From Anaerolineales bacterium (GTDB taxonomy: Bacteria; Chloroflexota; Anaerolineae; Promineifilales; Promineifilaceae), in the NCBI GenBank assembly GCA_020432595.1, contig JAGQGA010000093.1, positions 1 to 12,347 on the forward strand: DNA of 12,347 nucleotides, in the 5' to 3' direction. Positions 1 to 7,315 of this stretch are shown in pieces. The position numbers were made by a program, and so were the translations under genes. Every line of letters begins with the position of its first letter. Position 1 is the first letter of the stretch. The notes under the pieces were generated by a model, which saw only the letters and a list, made by a program, of their open reading frames with translations, made no database searches and was not told the DNA's origin.

Positions 1-226
1 ATTCGCGCACAGCGCGAACCTGGTATGGCTTGGCCTCTTTGCCAGGATGTGGACGATGGAAATCGACCCGTAGCTCTCCTTTCTTGAAGCCAACTCGTGA
101 TCCGCTACCCTCGATCAGTTCGCAGCCAAGGGCAATAAGTAGCGATTCAATGCGCCTCCATTCAATATTACGTAACACAGGATTCGTGAAGATTTGCTCC
201 AAAGTGCGCTTTTGGCTATTGTTCAT
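1..226 (-). CDS. hicA: HicA-family mRNA interferase toxin, 3' end cut off by window start
   Basis: Reading the minus strand from the ATG at 226 gives an open frame of 75 codons that runs off the left edge. It begins MNNSQKRTLEQIF and contains IEWRRIESLLIALGCELIEG, then GSGSRVGF, then FHRPHP and KPYQVRAVRE. This order matches the longer type of HicA toxin (about 80-90 residues), a small double-stranded-RNA-binding-fold ribonuclease that cleaves mRNA and is neutralised by HicB. Only the last 10 or so residues should be missing. In this family hicB normally follows hicA, so the antitoxin should lie just outside the window and cannot be confirmed. No Shine-Dalgarno sequence precedes the ATG; a -10-like hexamer sits six bases upstream, suggesting a leaderless message. 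One counted 60-base stretch is 47% GC, lower than the metabolic genes. The family call is by motif memory, moderately to highly confident. Confidence 0.8.
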   Translation of the reverse strand, partial: MNNSQKRTLEQIFTNPVLRNIEWRRIESLLIALGCELIEGSGSRVGFKKGELRVDFHRPHPGKEAKPYQVRAVRE

Positions 227-232
227 ATTGCT

Positions 233-261
233 ATAGTATCAGATTTCAGTATCACAAGCAA
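233..261 (-). promoter_or_regulatory. Candidate leaderless promoter of hicA with 7-bp direct repeats
   Basis: On the minus strand TACTAT (238-233) lies exactly six bases before the ATG, with TTGCTT (261-256) 17 bases further up as a weak -35. The heptamer AGTATCA is repeated at 235-241 and 248-254 (plus-strand reading), overlapping the -10, as expected for an operator in an autoregulated toxin-antitoxin promoter. A short inverted repeat, CAAGC/GCTTG (255-259, 266-270), lies next to it. The assignment rests on sequence alone. Confidence 0.4.
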
Positions 262-320
262 GATAGCTTGCGCGATTATGCAAGATAGAGAAAATCATAA
301 TATGGGGCACACAAACATCA

Positions 321-350
321 TCCGCGTTCGTCCGCGTTTGTCCGCGTCCC
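321..350. repeat. Three tandem 10-bp units, TCCGCGTTYG type
   Basis: Bases 321-330, 331-340 and 341-350 read TCCGCGTTCG, TCCGCGTTTG and TCCGCGTCCC: a 10-bp period with changes only in the last three bases. It sits between hicA and the DinB gene, ending 16 bases before the DinB ATG and just before its ribosome binding site. I recall similar TCCGCGTTYATCCGCGT strings as intergenic repeats in several bacterial phyla, but cannot search. The rest of 237-366 holds the hicA promoter and no visible gene. Confidence 0.75.
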
Positions 351-366
351 ATAAAGGAACCAGCTT

Positions 367-846
367 ATGAATGACCACGAACTGCGAAACCAACTGGTGC
401 GAATGCTAACCATCCGGCAGGCACACATGGATTTTGAGGATGCGGTGGCAAATTTTCCCGCCGACCACATCAACACCACGCCACCCAACTGCGACTATAC
501 GTTTTGGCATTTGCTGGAACATCTACGGATTTGCCAGAAGGATATTTTGGACTACATTGTGAGCGATGATTACCACTGGCCGACGTTTCCCGATGATTAT
601 TGGCCGGAAAAAACGGCCGTTTCCACCCCCACCCTCTGGCAGCAAACCATCACCCACTTCCTCGCCGACCGGCAAGCCCTGGTTGAGATTATCAACGACC
701 CCGCCACCGACCTCTTTGCCCCGCTGCCCAACAGCGGCGAGCATCAACATCACATTCTGCGCGAAATCAACATCATCGCCAGCCACAACGCCTACCACAC
801 CGGCGAACTCGGCGTATTGCGCCAGCTAATGGGGTTATGGGGCTAA
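367..846 (+). CDS. DinB-like (DUF664-type) putative metal-dependent protein
   Basis: A 159-residue protein, typical length for the DinB/YfiT four-helix-bundle superfamily. The family signature histidines are present: H48 and H52 in FWHLLEHLR near the end of the first conserved helix, and H140 and H144 in the C-terminal motif HNAYHTGELG, which together could hold a divalent metal. Members include thiol-dependent transferases (bacillithiol or mycothiol S-transferases, maleylpyruvate isomerase type) and many proteins of unknown substrate; nothing here identifies the thiol or substrate. No signal peptide or membrane segment, so probably cytoplasmic. The ATG is preceded by AAAGGAA with an 8-base spacing, which supports this start. 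One AACGGCCGTT copy (612-621) encodes Thr-Ala-Val. It is monocistronic by appearance, closed by a perfect hairpin just after the stop codon. The fold assignment is firm; the function is open. Confidence 0.85.
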   Translation: MNDHELRNQLVRMLTIRQAHMDFEDAVANFPADHINTTPPNCDYTFWHLLEHLRICQKDILDYIVSDDYHWPTFPDDYWPEKTAVSTPTLWQQTITHFLADRQALVEIINDPATDLFAPLPNSGEHQHHILREINIIASHNAYHTGELGVLRQLMGLWG

Positions 847-849
847 ATT

Positions 850-905
850 TCACGCAAAGGCGCAAAGCCGCCAAGATTCCTTTGCGCCTTTGCGCCTTTG
901 CGTGA
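850..905 (+). terminator. Perfect 18-bp inverted repeat of the GCAAAG type, likely terminator hairpin
   Basis: TCACGCAAAGGCGCAAAG at 850-867 is the exact reverse complement of 888-905, with a 20-base spacer. It starts four bases after the DinB stop codon and would fold into a stable stem, although no T-run follows. The sequence style (repeated GCGCAAAG/CTTTGCGC) recurs at 2464-2529, so this is also a member of a dispersed repeat family. It may end DinB transcription and reduce read-through into the dehydratase. Confidence 0.6.
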
Positions 906-922
906 CACATTCTTATCACGAC

Positions 923-1885
923 ATGGACATTGGAAAGGAAGTTTTACGCGCTGCCCAGCGGCTGCACGGGCATGTTTACCAGACTCGGCTCGATTATTCG
1001 CCCTATTTCAGCCAGCTTACGGGAGCCAACGTCTATTTTAAGCTGGAAAATTTGCAGCAAACGGGGTCGTTTAAGGCGCGGGGGGCGCTGAACAAGCTGC
1101 TGTCGTTGACGGAGGCGGAGCGGCAGCAGGGGGTGGTGACGGCTTCATCGGGGAATCACGGAACGGCCGTTTCCTACGGCCTCTCCCGTTTGGGCATGAA
1201 CGGCGTGGTTTTTGTCCCCGAAAACGCTTCCCCTACTAAAGTCGAAGCCATTCGCCGCTACGGTGCCGAAGTGCGGTTCCATGGCCACGACTCCGGCATC
1301 ACCGAAATTTATGCTCGCCGCTACGCCGCCGAACACGACCTGGTCTATGTTTCCCCCTACAACGACCCGCTGGTGGTGGCTGGGCAGGGCACCATCGGGC
1401 TGGAAATCAGCAACCAGCTTGAGCAGGTAGACGCGGTGTTTGTCTCGCTGGGCGGCGGCGGGCTAATTGGCGGCATTGGCGGCTATTTGAAGGCGGTGGC
1501 ACCGGCTGCCCAAATCATCGGCTGCTCGCCGGAAAACTCCAAAGTGATGGCTGAATCGGTGGCGGCGGGCGAAATCCTAGATTTGGAGTCGCTGCCCACG
1601 CTGTCGGACGGCACGGCGGGAGGGGTGGAACCGGGTTCGATTACCTTTGACCTGTGCCGCACCCTGGTTGATGCCTTCCCCACTGTGACCGAAGCCGAAA
1701 TCGCCGCTGCCATGCGCCAATTTATGGCAACCCATCATATGCTGATTGAAGGAGCGGCAGGGGTTGCTATTGCTGCCCTGCTGCAAAACCCAGCTCCGTT
1801 TGTGGGCAAAAATGTGGTGGTCGTGCTGTGCGGAGCTAATATTAGCCTGCCGACGCTGCAAACGGTGCTGGGTGGCGAAAGTTAG
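923..1885 (+). CDS. Threonine/serine dehydratase family protein (PLP fold type II, no ACT domain)
   Basis: A 320-residue cytoplasmic PLP enzyme of the threonine dehydratase group, which deaminates threonine or serine to 2-oxobutyrate or pyruvate. Visible marks: TGSFKARGA with the PLP-binding lysine at K51, the substrate loop SSGNHG (75-80), the phosphate-binding glycine loop GGGGL (177-181), and VLCGAN near the C-terminus. The length matches short catabolic enzymes (TdcB type, also EutB-like dehydratases), because the C-terminal ACT regulatory domain of biosynthetic IlvA is absent; feedback control by isoleucine is therefore not expected at this protein. I chose the ATG at 923: in-frame TTG (890) and GTG (902) starts lie inside the upstream inverted repeat and would add repeat-derived residues. 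No clear Shine-Dalgarno is seen. One AACGGCCGTT copy gives Thr-Ala-Val (1162-1171). It converges with the next gene with a four-base gap. Exact substrate uncertain. Confidence 0.88.
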   Translation: MDIGKEVLRAAQRLHGHVYQTRLDYSPYFSQLTGANVYFKLENLQQTGSFKARGALNKLLSLTEAERQQGVVTASSGNHGTAVSYGLSRLGMNGVVFVPENASPTKVEAIRRYGAEVRFHGHDSGITEIYARRYAAEHDLVYVSPYNDPLVVAGQGTIGLEISNQLEQVDAVFVSLGGGGLIGGIGGYLKAVAPAAQIIGCSPENSKVMAESVAAGEILDLESLPTLSDGTAGGVEPGSITFDLCRTLVDAFPTVTEAEIAAAMRQFMATHHMLIEGAAGVAIAALLQNPAPFVGKNVVVVLCGANISLPTLQTVLGGES

Positions 1886-1889
1886 ATCA

Positions 1890-2438
1890 TCATGTTGTTT
1901 GGGGCAAGCTGCCGTGTGGAATGTCGGCCAGCAGCGGGTTGGCAGCATCGCGGTCGGAAAGGATGGGCGGGGCGGCAAGCTGCCAGTCGAGGTTGAGGGC
2001 GGGGTCGTTCCAGGCAACGCCAAATTCGTCGGCTCCGTTGTAATAGTTGTCCACGACGTAGGTGACGGTAACGGCCGTTAAGGCCACGAACCCATGCGCT
2101 ACCCCAATGGGAATAAACAGCCCGATGTTGTTTGCCTCGCCCATTTCCACCGTTTGCGTCGCCAAATAGGTGGGAGAGTTAGGGCGTAAATCCACCATCC
2201 CAGCGCGGATGCGGCCGGCCGGAACATACCAGTAATCCACCTGTTTGTGGTGAAAATGGAGACCCCGCAGCACCCCTGCCTGCGAGTCCGAGCGGTTCAT
2301 TTGAATGACGTTCCAACTGCGCTGGGGAAACCACTCCTTGCGAAACGTTTCCATAAACTGCCCGCGCTCATCGCCAAAGGCGCGGAGGCGGGCGAGATAA
2401 ACCCCACGAATCGTGGGTGATTCTTCAATGTTTGTCAT
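1890..2438 (-). CDS. dTDP-4-dehydrorhamnose 3,5-epimerase-like cupin
   Basis: A 182-residue cupin protein with the RmlC (RfbC) layout: DERGQFMETF (23-32), QMNRSDSQAGVLRGLHF (46-62) with the catalytic-type histidine H61, VDLRPNSPTY (82-91), IPIGVAHGF (109-117), a Tyr pair at 132-133 as catalytic-acid candidates, and WNDPALNLDW followed by LSDRD. RmlC epimerises dTDP-4-keto-6-deoxyglucose at C3 and C5 for dTDP-rhamnose. Here the segment that usually reads QGKLV reads QVDYWYV, so the conserved lysine is replaced by an aspartate (D68); this points to a divergent subgroup, perhaps with a different sugar nucleotide or partial activity. The start is the ATG at 2438, preceded by AAAGGGAC with six-base spacing; a longer in-frame start at 2501 would translate repeat sequence. 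No other rhamnose gene is nearby. It lies 105 bases downstream of proline dehydrogenase on the same strand. Confidence 0.85.
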   Translation of the reverse strand: MTNIEESPTIRGVYLARLRAFGDERGQFMETFRKEWFPQRSWNVIQMNRSDSQAGVLRGLHFHHKQVDYWYVPAGRIRAGMVDLRPNSPTYLATQTVEMGEANNIGLFIPIGVAHGFVALTAVTVTYVVDNYYNGADEFGVAWNDPALNLDWQLAAPPILSDRDAANPLLADIPHGSLPQTT

Positions 2439-2444
2439 GTTTTT

Positions 2445-2452
2445 GTCCCTTT
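2445..2452 (-). promoter_or_regulatory. Ribosome binding site deciding the epimerase start
   Basis: Minus strand AAAGGGAC ends six bases before the ATG at 2438. No comparable site precedes the longer in-frame start at 2501, whose first 21 codons would lie largely within a dispersed repeat, so the shorter protein is preferred. Confidence 0.65.
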
Positions 2453-2463
2453 CAGAATTTGAA

Positions 2464-2529
2464 CCGCAAAGTTCGCAGAGAGCGCAAAGAAAGAGAAGCA
2501 AATAAGCTAAATTTTTGCGTGCTTTGCGG
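2464..2529. repeat. Dispersed GCAAAG-type repeat with 8-bp terminal inverted repeats
   Basis: CCGCAAAG at 2464-2471 is matched in inverse by CTTTGCGG at 2522-2529, with CGCAGAGAGCGCAAAG inside the left part. It fills most of the 105-base gap between proline dehydrogenase and the epimerase gene. The wording matches the perfect hairpin at 850-905, so both are probably copies of one intergenic family. As RNA the terminal arms could pair and act as a weak attenuator or processing site between the two genes. Confidence 0.55.
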
Positions 2530-2543
2530 CGAAATTAACGAAC

Positions 2544-3548
2544 TCAACTTTTGAGTAAGTTGCTGAGGAAAAACCAGAGGTTTGCCGGCCGTTCCGCCAG
2601 CCGTCGCATAAAATAAGGGTACCAGGCCGTGCCGTAAGGCACATAGGTTCGCACCCGGTACCCCTGGCGCACCAGTTCTTCCTGTCGCTGCCCGCGCACC
2701 CCATACAGCATCTGGAATTCGTAATAATCTGTGCTGACGTTGTGGCGGTTGGCATAGTCAATAACAGCTTCAATCATCTTGTCGTCGTGGGTGGCAAAAC
2801 CGGTGTAGACACCATGTTGCTGGGCTTCATCGGAAAGCAGCAGGTGGGCAAGATCAATAAAGCTGCGGTCGGTGTCGGCTTTGTTAGGGTAGGCGCGGTC
2901 GGGTGGTTCGGCATAGGCACCCTTGACCAGCCGCACCCAAGCCCCCTCATGCATAAGCTGCCGGATGTCGTTTTCGCTGCGGTAGAGATAGCTTTGAATA
3001 ACCACGCCAACGTTGTCAAAGCCGTCTTCATCCCGCAGGGCGCGGTAAAGCTGAAGGGTGGGGTCAATGAGGTCGCTGTCTTCCATGTCGAGCCGGATTT
3101 TGTTGTGGGTTTGGCGGGCGCGTTCAAGAAGTTGGCGCAGGTGGGCGCGGGTTTGCTGCGGGTCGAGTTTGAGACCAAGCTGGGTGGGTTTAATGGAGAC
3201 GTTGGCCTGTAGCTGGTGCCGGTAAATGGTGTCGAGCAGGGCTAGGATGTGGTCGCGGGCGGCTTCGGCCTCGGCGGGGGTGGCAACGGCTTCGCCGAGA
3301 TAGTTGAGGGTGACAACGAGTCCTTTTTGGTTGAGCTGACGGGTGGTGGCAACAACGGCCGTTAAATCTTCCCCCGCCACAAAACGACCCGCCACCCGCC
3401 ACGCCAGTGGCAGCTCTGTCACCAGCCGCCGCGCCCAAACGGCCGTTGATAGCATCAACAGCAGCGCCCGCAGCAGTCGTTCACCATACAGATAGGCCGT
3501 CGCCGCTATGGCCGCCAGCCCGGCAATGAGTACCCCTTTTTGTCGCAT
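2544..3548 (-). CDS. Proline dehydrogenase (monofunctional, FAD-dependent)
   Basis: A 334-residue enzyme oxidising L-proline to pyrroline-5-carboxylate with electrons passed through FAD to the respiratory chain. The barrel motifs are clear: NVSIKPTQLGL, RLDMEDSD, VIQSYLYRSE, VRLVKGAYAEP, FATHD, YEFQMLYGVR, and the C-terminal YFMRRLAER whose double arginine (315-316) corresponds to the substrate-carboxylate-binding pair. Length fits stand-alone enzymes of the Thermus/Bacillus type rather than the fused PutA. The N-terminus is unusual: residues 6-22 (VLIAGLAAIAATAYLYG) form a hydrophobic stretch that could anchor the protein to the membrane, followed by a second apolar run. The start is supported by GAGG about five bases upstream of the ATG. 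Two AACGGCCGTT copies (3354, 3438) encode Thr-Ala-Val. The pyrroline-5-carboxylate dehydrogenase partner is not in the window. Often named putA, putB or prodh. Confidence 0.93.
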   Translation of the reverse strand: MRQKGVLIAGLAAIAATAYLYGERLLRALLLMLSTAVWARRLVTELPLAWRVAGRFVAGEDLTAVVATTRQLNQKGLVVTLNYLGEAVATPAEAEAARDHILALLDTIYRHQLQANVSIKPTQLGLKLDPQQTRAHLRQLLERARQTHNKIRLDMEDSDLIDPTLQLYRALRDEDGFDNVGVVIQSYLYRSENDIRQLMHEGAWVRLVKGAYAEPPDRAYPNKADTDRSFIDLAHLLLSDEAQQHGVYTGFATHDDKMIEAVIDYANRHNVSTDYYEFQMLYGVRGQRQEELVRQGYRVRTYVPYGTAWYPYFMRRLAERPANLWFFLSNLLKS

Positions 3549-3583
3549 AGTGCCTCACATGAACCATTCAAAAATGATGTGAA

Positions 3584-3592
3584 ATTGTACCA
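3584..3592 (-). promoter_or_regulatory. Extended -10 promoter for proline dehydrogenase
   Basis: The minus strand reads TGGTACAAT (3592-3584), a good TACAAT -10 hexamer with an extended TG element. A start of transcription near 3577 would give a leader of about 28 bases that contains the GAGG ribosome binding site at 3556-3553. No convincing -35 is seen, which is common with extended -10 promoters. Confidence 0.45.
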
Positions 3593-3628
3593 CATCCTCT
3601 TTTTTGTTATGGAATCTTAAATGTTTCC

Positions 3629-3658
3629 TTGTTATACTTTTTCCATACCGTATACGGT
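3629..3658 (+). promoter_or_regulatory. Candidate promoter and 12-bp palindromic operator for the histidine kinase
   Basis: TTGTTA (3629-3634) and TATACG (3651-3656) are 16 bases apart and could be -35 and -10 elements. The -10 lies inside the perfect palindrome ACCGTATACGGT (3647-3658), the type of site a dimeric repressor could bind. The shared spacer 3549-3721 between two divergent genes is 173 bases and holds no gene. Confidence 0.3.
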
Positions 3659-3721
3659 CTTGAATATTTGTAATGGTAATAACAACGCCTAATCCCCAAT
3701 GGACTGGATTTTGAACCCTCT

Positions 3722-6700
3722 ATGCAGAGTGCAACACGAAGCTCCGTAACGAGCCAACACCGCTCCCGAATTATTTGGGAAGGGGATTTGAAAACGTTGG
3801 CTTATCTGTACATTGCTCCTGAAGTGGAGCAGGTGTTTGGCTATGCGGTCGCAGATTGGACAGCATCAGCCTCATTTTGGCAGCAGCATGTGCACCCGGA
3901 TGATTATGCAGATGTGCTGGCGGCGTTGGCGGCGGGTGGCGACGAGCCGTTTGTGGTTTCCTATCGTTTTGCCCTGGCAAACGGCCGTTTTGTGCTGGTA
4001 GATGATCATATCCATCCGCTGCCAGAGCAGGGGCGGCTGCTGGGTTGCAAAGAAATTCGTCCCTATGCCGAAGGCGGGACAACGATTGCGCCCGGTGAGG
4101 CCATTGCCTTTATCAACCAAACGCTGTTTGTGCAGGGGACGTTTCGGGAGCGGCTGGAAGAGTCGCTGGATGTGCTAGGACATGCGTTGGGGTTAACGGC
4201 CGTTTATATTCTGGAAAATGACCGTGACGCAGTGGATCGGGTGGATGTAAGATACAGATGGGAAGGGGAAGAAACGGCCGTTTTACCTCCCTCACAATGG
4301 CAAGACCTCACCTACACCGCCCTGGGCTTACAGGCCACAGCACCGCAACTGCAAAGCGGGCAGGTCGTTACCACCACCTCCTTGCCGTTTGCCATCGTCA
4401 TAGCCCCCATTGTTCACCAAAACCAGTGGCAGGGCAGCGTATTGTGCTATGCCGAATCTATTAACCGTGTTTGGCTACCCGTTGAGCTTGAGGCCGTTGT
4501 CACCGTTGCCAATTTGCTATCGGCGGCATTCCACCGCGTGCGCTCATATGAACAAACCCAGCAGCAGCTTTCTCAAACCACCGAGCAGCTTCAGGCCGCC
4601 GAGGCTCTCAACGAGATTGCCCGCTATTTAAACAGCACCCTCGAACTAGATGAAGTGCTACAGCGCACGGTTGATGTGCTCCGCCGCTATCTAACCAATG
4701 TGCAGAGCTGTAGCCTGACAATTCTGGAAGAGAACAGTACGGTGATGCGAATGCGGGCGCAGTGGGTTGAGAAGCCTGAGTATAGTTTGCTGCGAATGGG
4801 GGAAAGCCGTTTGATCGCCCATACCAATTCCAGCCAACGCGCTTTGCAAACGCAAGCCCCCGTTATTATTACCGATCTGCAAAAAAATACGCCACCCAAA
4901 GCATTTACGCAGGAGGCCGTGGCGCGTGGCTTTCGTTCTCTGATGTATATTCCGATTATCATTCACGATGAGCCAATTGGTTTGATTCATGTGAATGCTT
5001 GGGGCAACCCACGTGATTATACGTTGGAAGAAATTGCGCTGTGCCAAAGCGTGGCTAACCAGGCGGCCTTGGCTATTGAGAGTGCCCGGCTGTTTCAAGC
5101 GGAACTGCAGCGGCGGCGTGAGGCGGAAACGTTGAGCGAGGTGGCGGGGTATCTGAGCAGCATCTTAGATGTTCAGGTTATTTTGAGACAGGCTGTTGAA
5201 GCGGTTGGGAATTATTTGAGTGATGTTCATAGCTGTATTATCAACATCGTGGATGCCGATGGGGAAACATTGGTCATGGGGGCTCAATGGCCGGATGAGA
5301 CGGATCCAAGGAATAGGCATTATCCTTATGCACGCCGGTTTAAGCTAAGTGAGACGGTAATTGTGCGGCAAGTTGTGGAAGAGAAGAAGGCGATTGCCGT
5401 TAGCGATGTGCGGACGCTATCAACGCTCTTACCTATTGGGAGCAGATTGCGTGACGCTGGGGCGCGGTCTATTTTGTATGTGCCATTGTTGTCCAAGGGA
5501 ACGGCCGTTGGCGTATTGCAGATCGCGGCTTGGAATGAACCACGACTGTTTTCACCGCAGGAAATATCGCTGTGTCAGGGCGTTGCCAACCAAGCCGCTG
5601 CCGCCATTGAAAATGCCCGCCTGTATACCACCGCCCAAGAACAGTTGGCCCAGCGCAACGCTTTGCTGCGTGCTACAACCATCATGTCCAACAGCCTGGA
5701 TATGGCAACCATCCTGTCAAAACTGGCCGAACAATTGACGCAAGCATTAGATGCTTCCATCGCCTTGATTGTGCGGTCGGGCTATCAGCCCAACCTCTGG
5801 AACATCATTGCCAAACACGTCTCTCCCGAAGTTGCGGAGAAGATGAAGCATTACGCTTATGACCGCCCTGTTTTTGTTGACGAAGCGGTTAACAAAAAAG
5901 CATTGGCCTATTTAGTCAGTCAAAAAGCGTATATTTGTTATATTGATGACCCGCACATATCGGCGTGGGAACAACAATTTTTGCAGAAGCGGCGCATTAA
6001 ATCATTTGTTGCCCTGCCCCTTTTTGTTGAAGGACGGCTCTGGGGCGGGGTAATCATCATGGAAGGGATACGCCAGCGCGAGTTTGTTGAGGCGGATTTA
6101 GCGCTGGCCTTTGGCATGACACAGCAGGCTTCGGTGGCAATTGAGCGTGCCAACCTGTATGCCCAGCTTCAAGAGTATGCCGATCATTTGGCGGAAGAGG
6201 TGGCAGCGCGAACGGCCGAATTGCAGGCTGAACGAGACCGCACGCTGGCGATTTTGGAAAGCGCAGGGGAAGGGATTATCCTGACTGATGTAGAGGCGAC
6301 GATTTTGTACGCCAATCCAGCCATTGAGCAGCAAACTGGGTATAACCGGGAAGAGTTGTTGGGTGAGAATGTGCGGATATTTGCCAGCAGCCAAACGCCA
6401 ACGGCCGTTAATAACGCCATGTGGGAACGCATCCTGCGAGGCGAAAATTGGTCAGGCACGGTGGTCAACCGCCGCAAAAACGGCACCCTCTATGATGTTA
6501 GCCTCACCATTACCCCCACCGTTTCCTCCAACGGCCAGATCAACGGCTTTGTTAGCGTCCAGGCCGACATTAGCCGCCTGAAAGAGCTGGATCGGCTGAA
6601 ATCAGAATTTGTCTCCAACGTCTCGCACGAACTCCGCACCCCACTCACCAACATCAAAACCTACCTGGCACTGGTGGAGCGTGGCCGTTCGGAAAAACAG

Positions 6701-7315
6701 CCCCATTATTTGAAGGTCTTGAACGAAGAGTCAGACCGGCTGGGGCGGCTGATTCAGGATTTGCTTGATTTGTCGCGGCTGGAAACCGAAACGCTACCAG
6801 AGCGCATTGAGCCATCCGATTTGAAGCGGCAGTTGTTTAAGCAAATTGATGCCTTTGCGGTTAAAGCTAGCACTAAACACATCTCTATTCGGCTTGATTT
6901 ACCCGATGATTTGCCGCTGCTGCGTATCTCAGACAACCATTTGGGTCAGCTTTTTACCAATTTGTTTGGCAACAGCATTACCTATATTCCAGAATATGGC
7001 AACGTGCTGGTGCAGGCGCAGGTTGTCACCAAAGGGGGGCAGCAGCGAATGGTGCATATTCGTTTTCAGGATGACGGCCCTGGTATCCCACAGGAGGAAC
7101 GCGCCAACATCTTTGATCGGTTTTACCGGGGCAAATACGCGGGGCAGCAGCAGATACCGGGGCGGGGGTTGGGGTTGTCTATTGCGTTGGAGATTGCGCG
7201 GCTGCATGGCGGCCGGCTGGAAGTGGAGAGTGAGCCAGGGCAGGGATCCGTTTTTCGCCTTTGGTTGCCCATCGCGGCGGAAAATGATATGACTACTCTT
7301 GATAGTTGCGAGTGA
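3722..7315 (+). CDS. Soluble multi-sensor hybrid-less histidine kinase (PAS, four GAF-like domains, PAS, HisKA, HATPase)
   Basis: A 1197-residue sensor kinase. Order: PAS fold at about 15-110 (FWQQHVHPDDY), a diverged GAF-like domain at about 130-275, a short coiled coil (275-296), GAF domains at about 297-457, 467-625 and 645-805 (ending NQAALAIESARLF, NQAAAAIENARLY, QQASVAIERANLY, so probably internal duplications), coiled coil 818-840, a second PAS at 840-955, HisKA, then HATPase. The phosphoacceptor is H969 in SNVSHELRTPL. ATP-binding boxes: N-box NLFGNS with N1084, G1 DDGPGI (1117-1122), and GRGLGLSIA. There is no membrane segment and no receiver domain, so it senses a cytoplasmic ligand or redox/light cue through GAF/PAS pockets. 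I see no conserved bilin cysteine motif that would identify a phytochrome. No response regulator is adjacent, so it is an orphan kinase. The ATG lacks a clear Shine-Dalgarno. Five AACGGCCGTT copies lie inside it. Confidence 0.93.
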   Translation: MQSATRSSVTSQHRSRIIWEGDLKTLAYLYIAPEVEQVFGYAVADWTASASFWQQHVHPDDYADVLAALAAGGDEPFVVSYRFALANGRFVLVDDHIHPLPEQGRLLGCKEIRPYAEGGTTIAPGEAIAFINQTLFVQGTFRERLEESLDVLGHALGLTAVYILENDRDAVDRVDVRYRWEGEETAVLPPSQWQDLTYTALGLQATAPQLQSGQVVTTTSLPFAIVIAPIVHQNQWQGSVLCYAESINRVWLPVELEAVVTVANLLSAAFHRVRSYEQTQQQLSQTTEQLQAAEALNEIARYLNSTLELDEVLQRTVDVLRRYLTNVQSCSLTILEENSTVMRMRAQWVEKPEYSLLRMGESRLIAHTNSSQRALQTQAPVIITDLQKNTPPKAFTQEAVARGFRSLMYIPIIIHDEPIGLIHVNAWGNPRDYTLEEIALCQSVANQAALAIESARLFQAELQRRREAETLSEVAGYLSSILDVQVILRQAVEAVGNYLSDVHSCIINIVDADGETLVMGAQWPDETDPRNRHYPYARRFKLSETVIVRQVVEEKKAIAVSDVRTLSTLLPIGSRLRDAGARSILYVPLLSKGTAVGVLQIAAWNEPRLFSPQEISLCQGVANQAAAAIENARLYTTAQEQLAQRNALLRATTIMSNSLDMATILSKLAEQLTQALDASIALIVRSGYQPNLWNIIAKHVSPEVAEKMKHYAYDRPVFVDEAVNKKALAYLVSQKAYICYIDDPHISAWEQQFLQKRRIKSFVALPLFVEGRLWGGVIIMEGIRQREFVEADLALAFGMTQQASVAIERANLYAQLQEYADHLAEEVAARTAELQAERDRTLAILESAGEGIILTDVEATILYANPAIEQQTGYNREELLGENVRIFASSQTPTAVNNAMWERILRGENWSGTVVNRRKNGTLYDVSLTITPTVSSNGQINGFVSVQADISRLKELDRLKSEFVSNVSHELRTPLTNIKTYLALVERGRSEKQPHYLKVLNEESDRLGRLIQDLLDLSRLETETLPERIEPSDLKRQLFKQIDAFAVKASTKHISIRLDLPDDLPLLRISDNHLGQLFTNLFGNSITYIPEYGNVLVQAQVVTKGGQQRMVHIRFQDDGPGIPQEERANIFDRFYRGKYAGQQQIPGRGLGLSIALEIARLHGGRLEVESEPGQGSVFRLWLPIAAENDMTTLDSCE

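Noticed and set aside
2..18. Inverted repeat TTCGCGC/GCGCGAA at the left edge, possibly another foldback
   Set aside because: It lies within normal HicA coding sequence (VRAVRE) and the arms are only seven bases, so chance is sufficient.
1577..2023. A 148-codon minus-strand frame across the dehydratase-epimerase junction
   Set aside because: It overlaps two genes with clear family motifs and has no recognisable domain.
2742..3212. A 156-codon plus-strand open frame
   Set aside because: It lies wholly antisense to conserved proline dehydrogenase motifs and shows low-complexity Val/Gly content.
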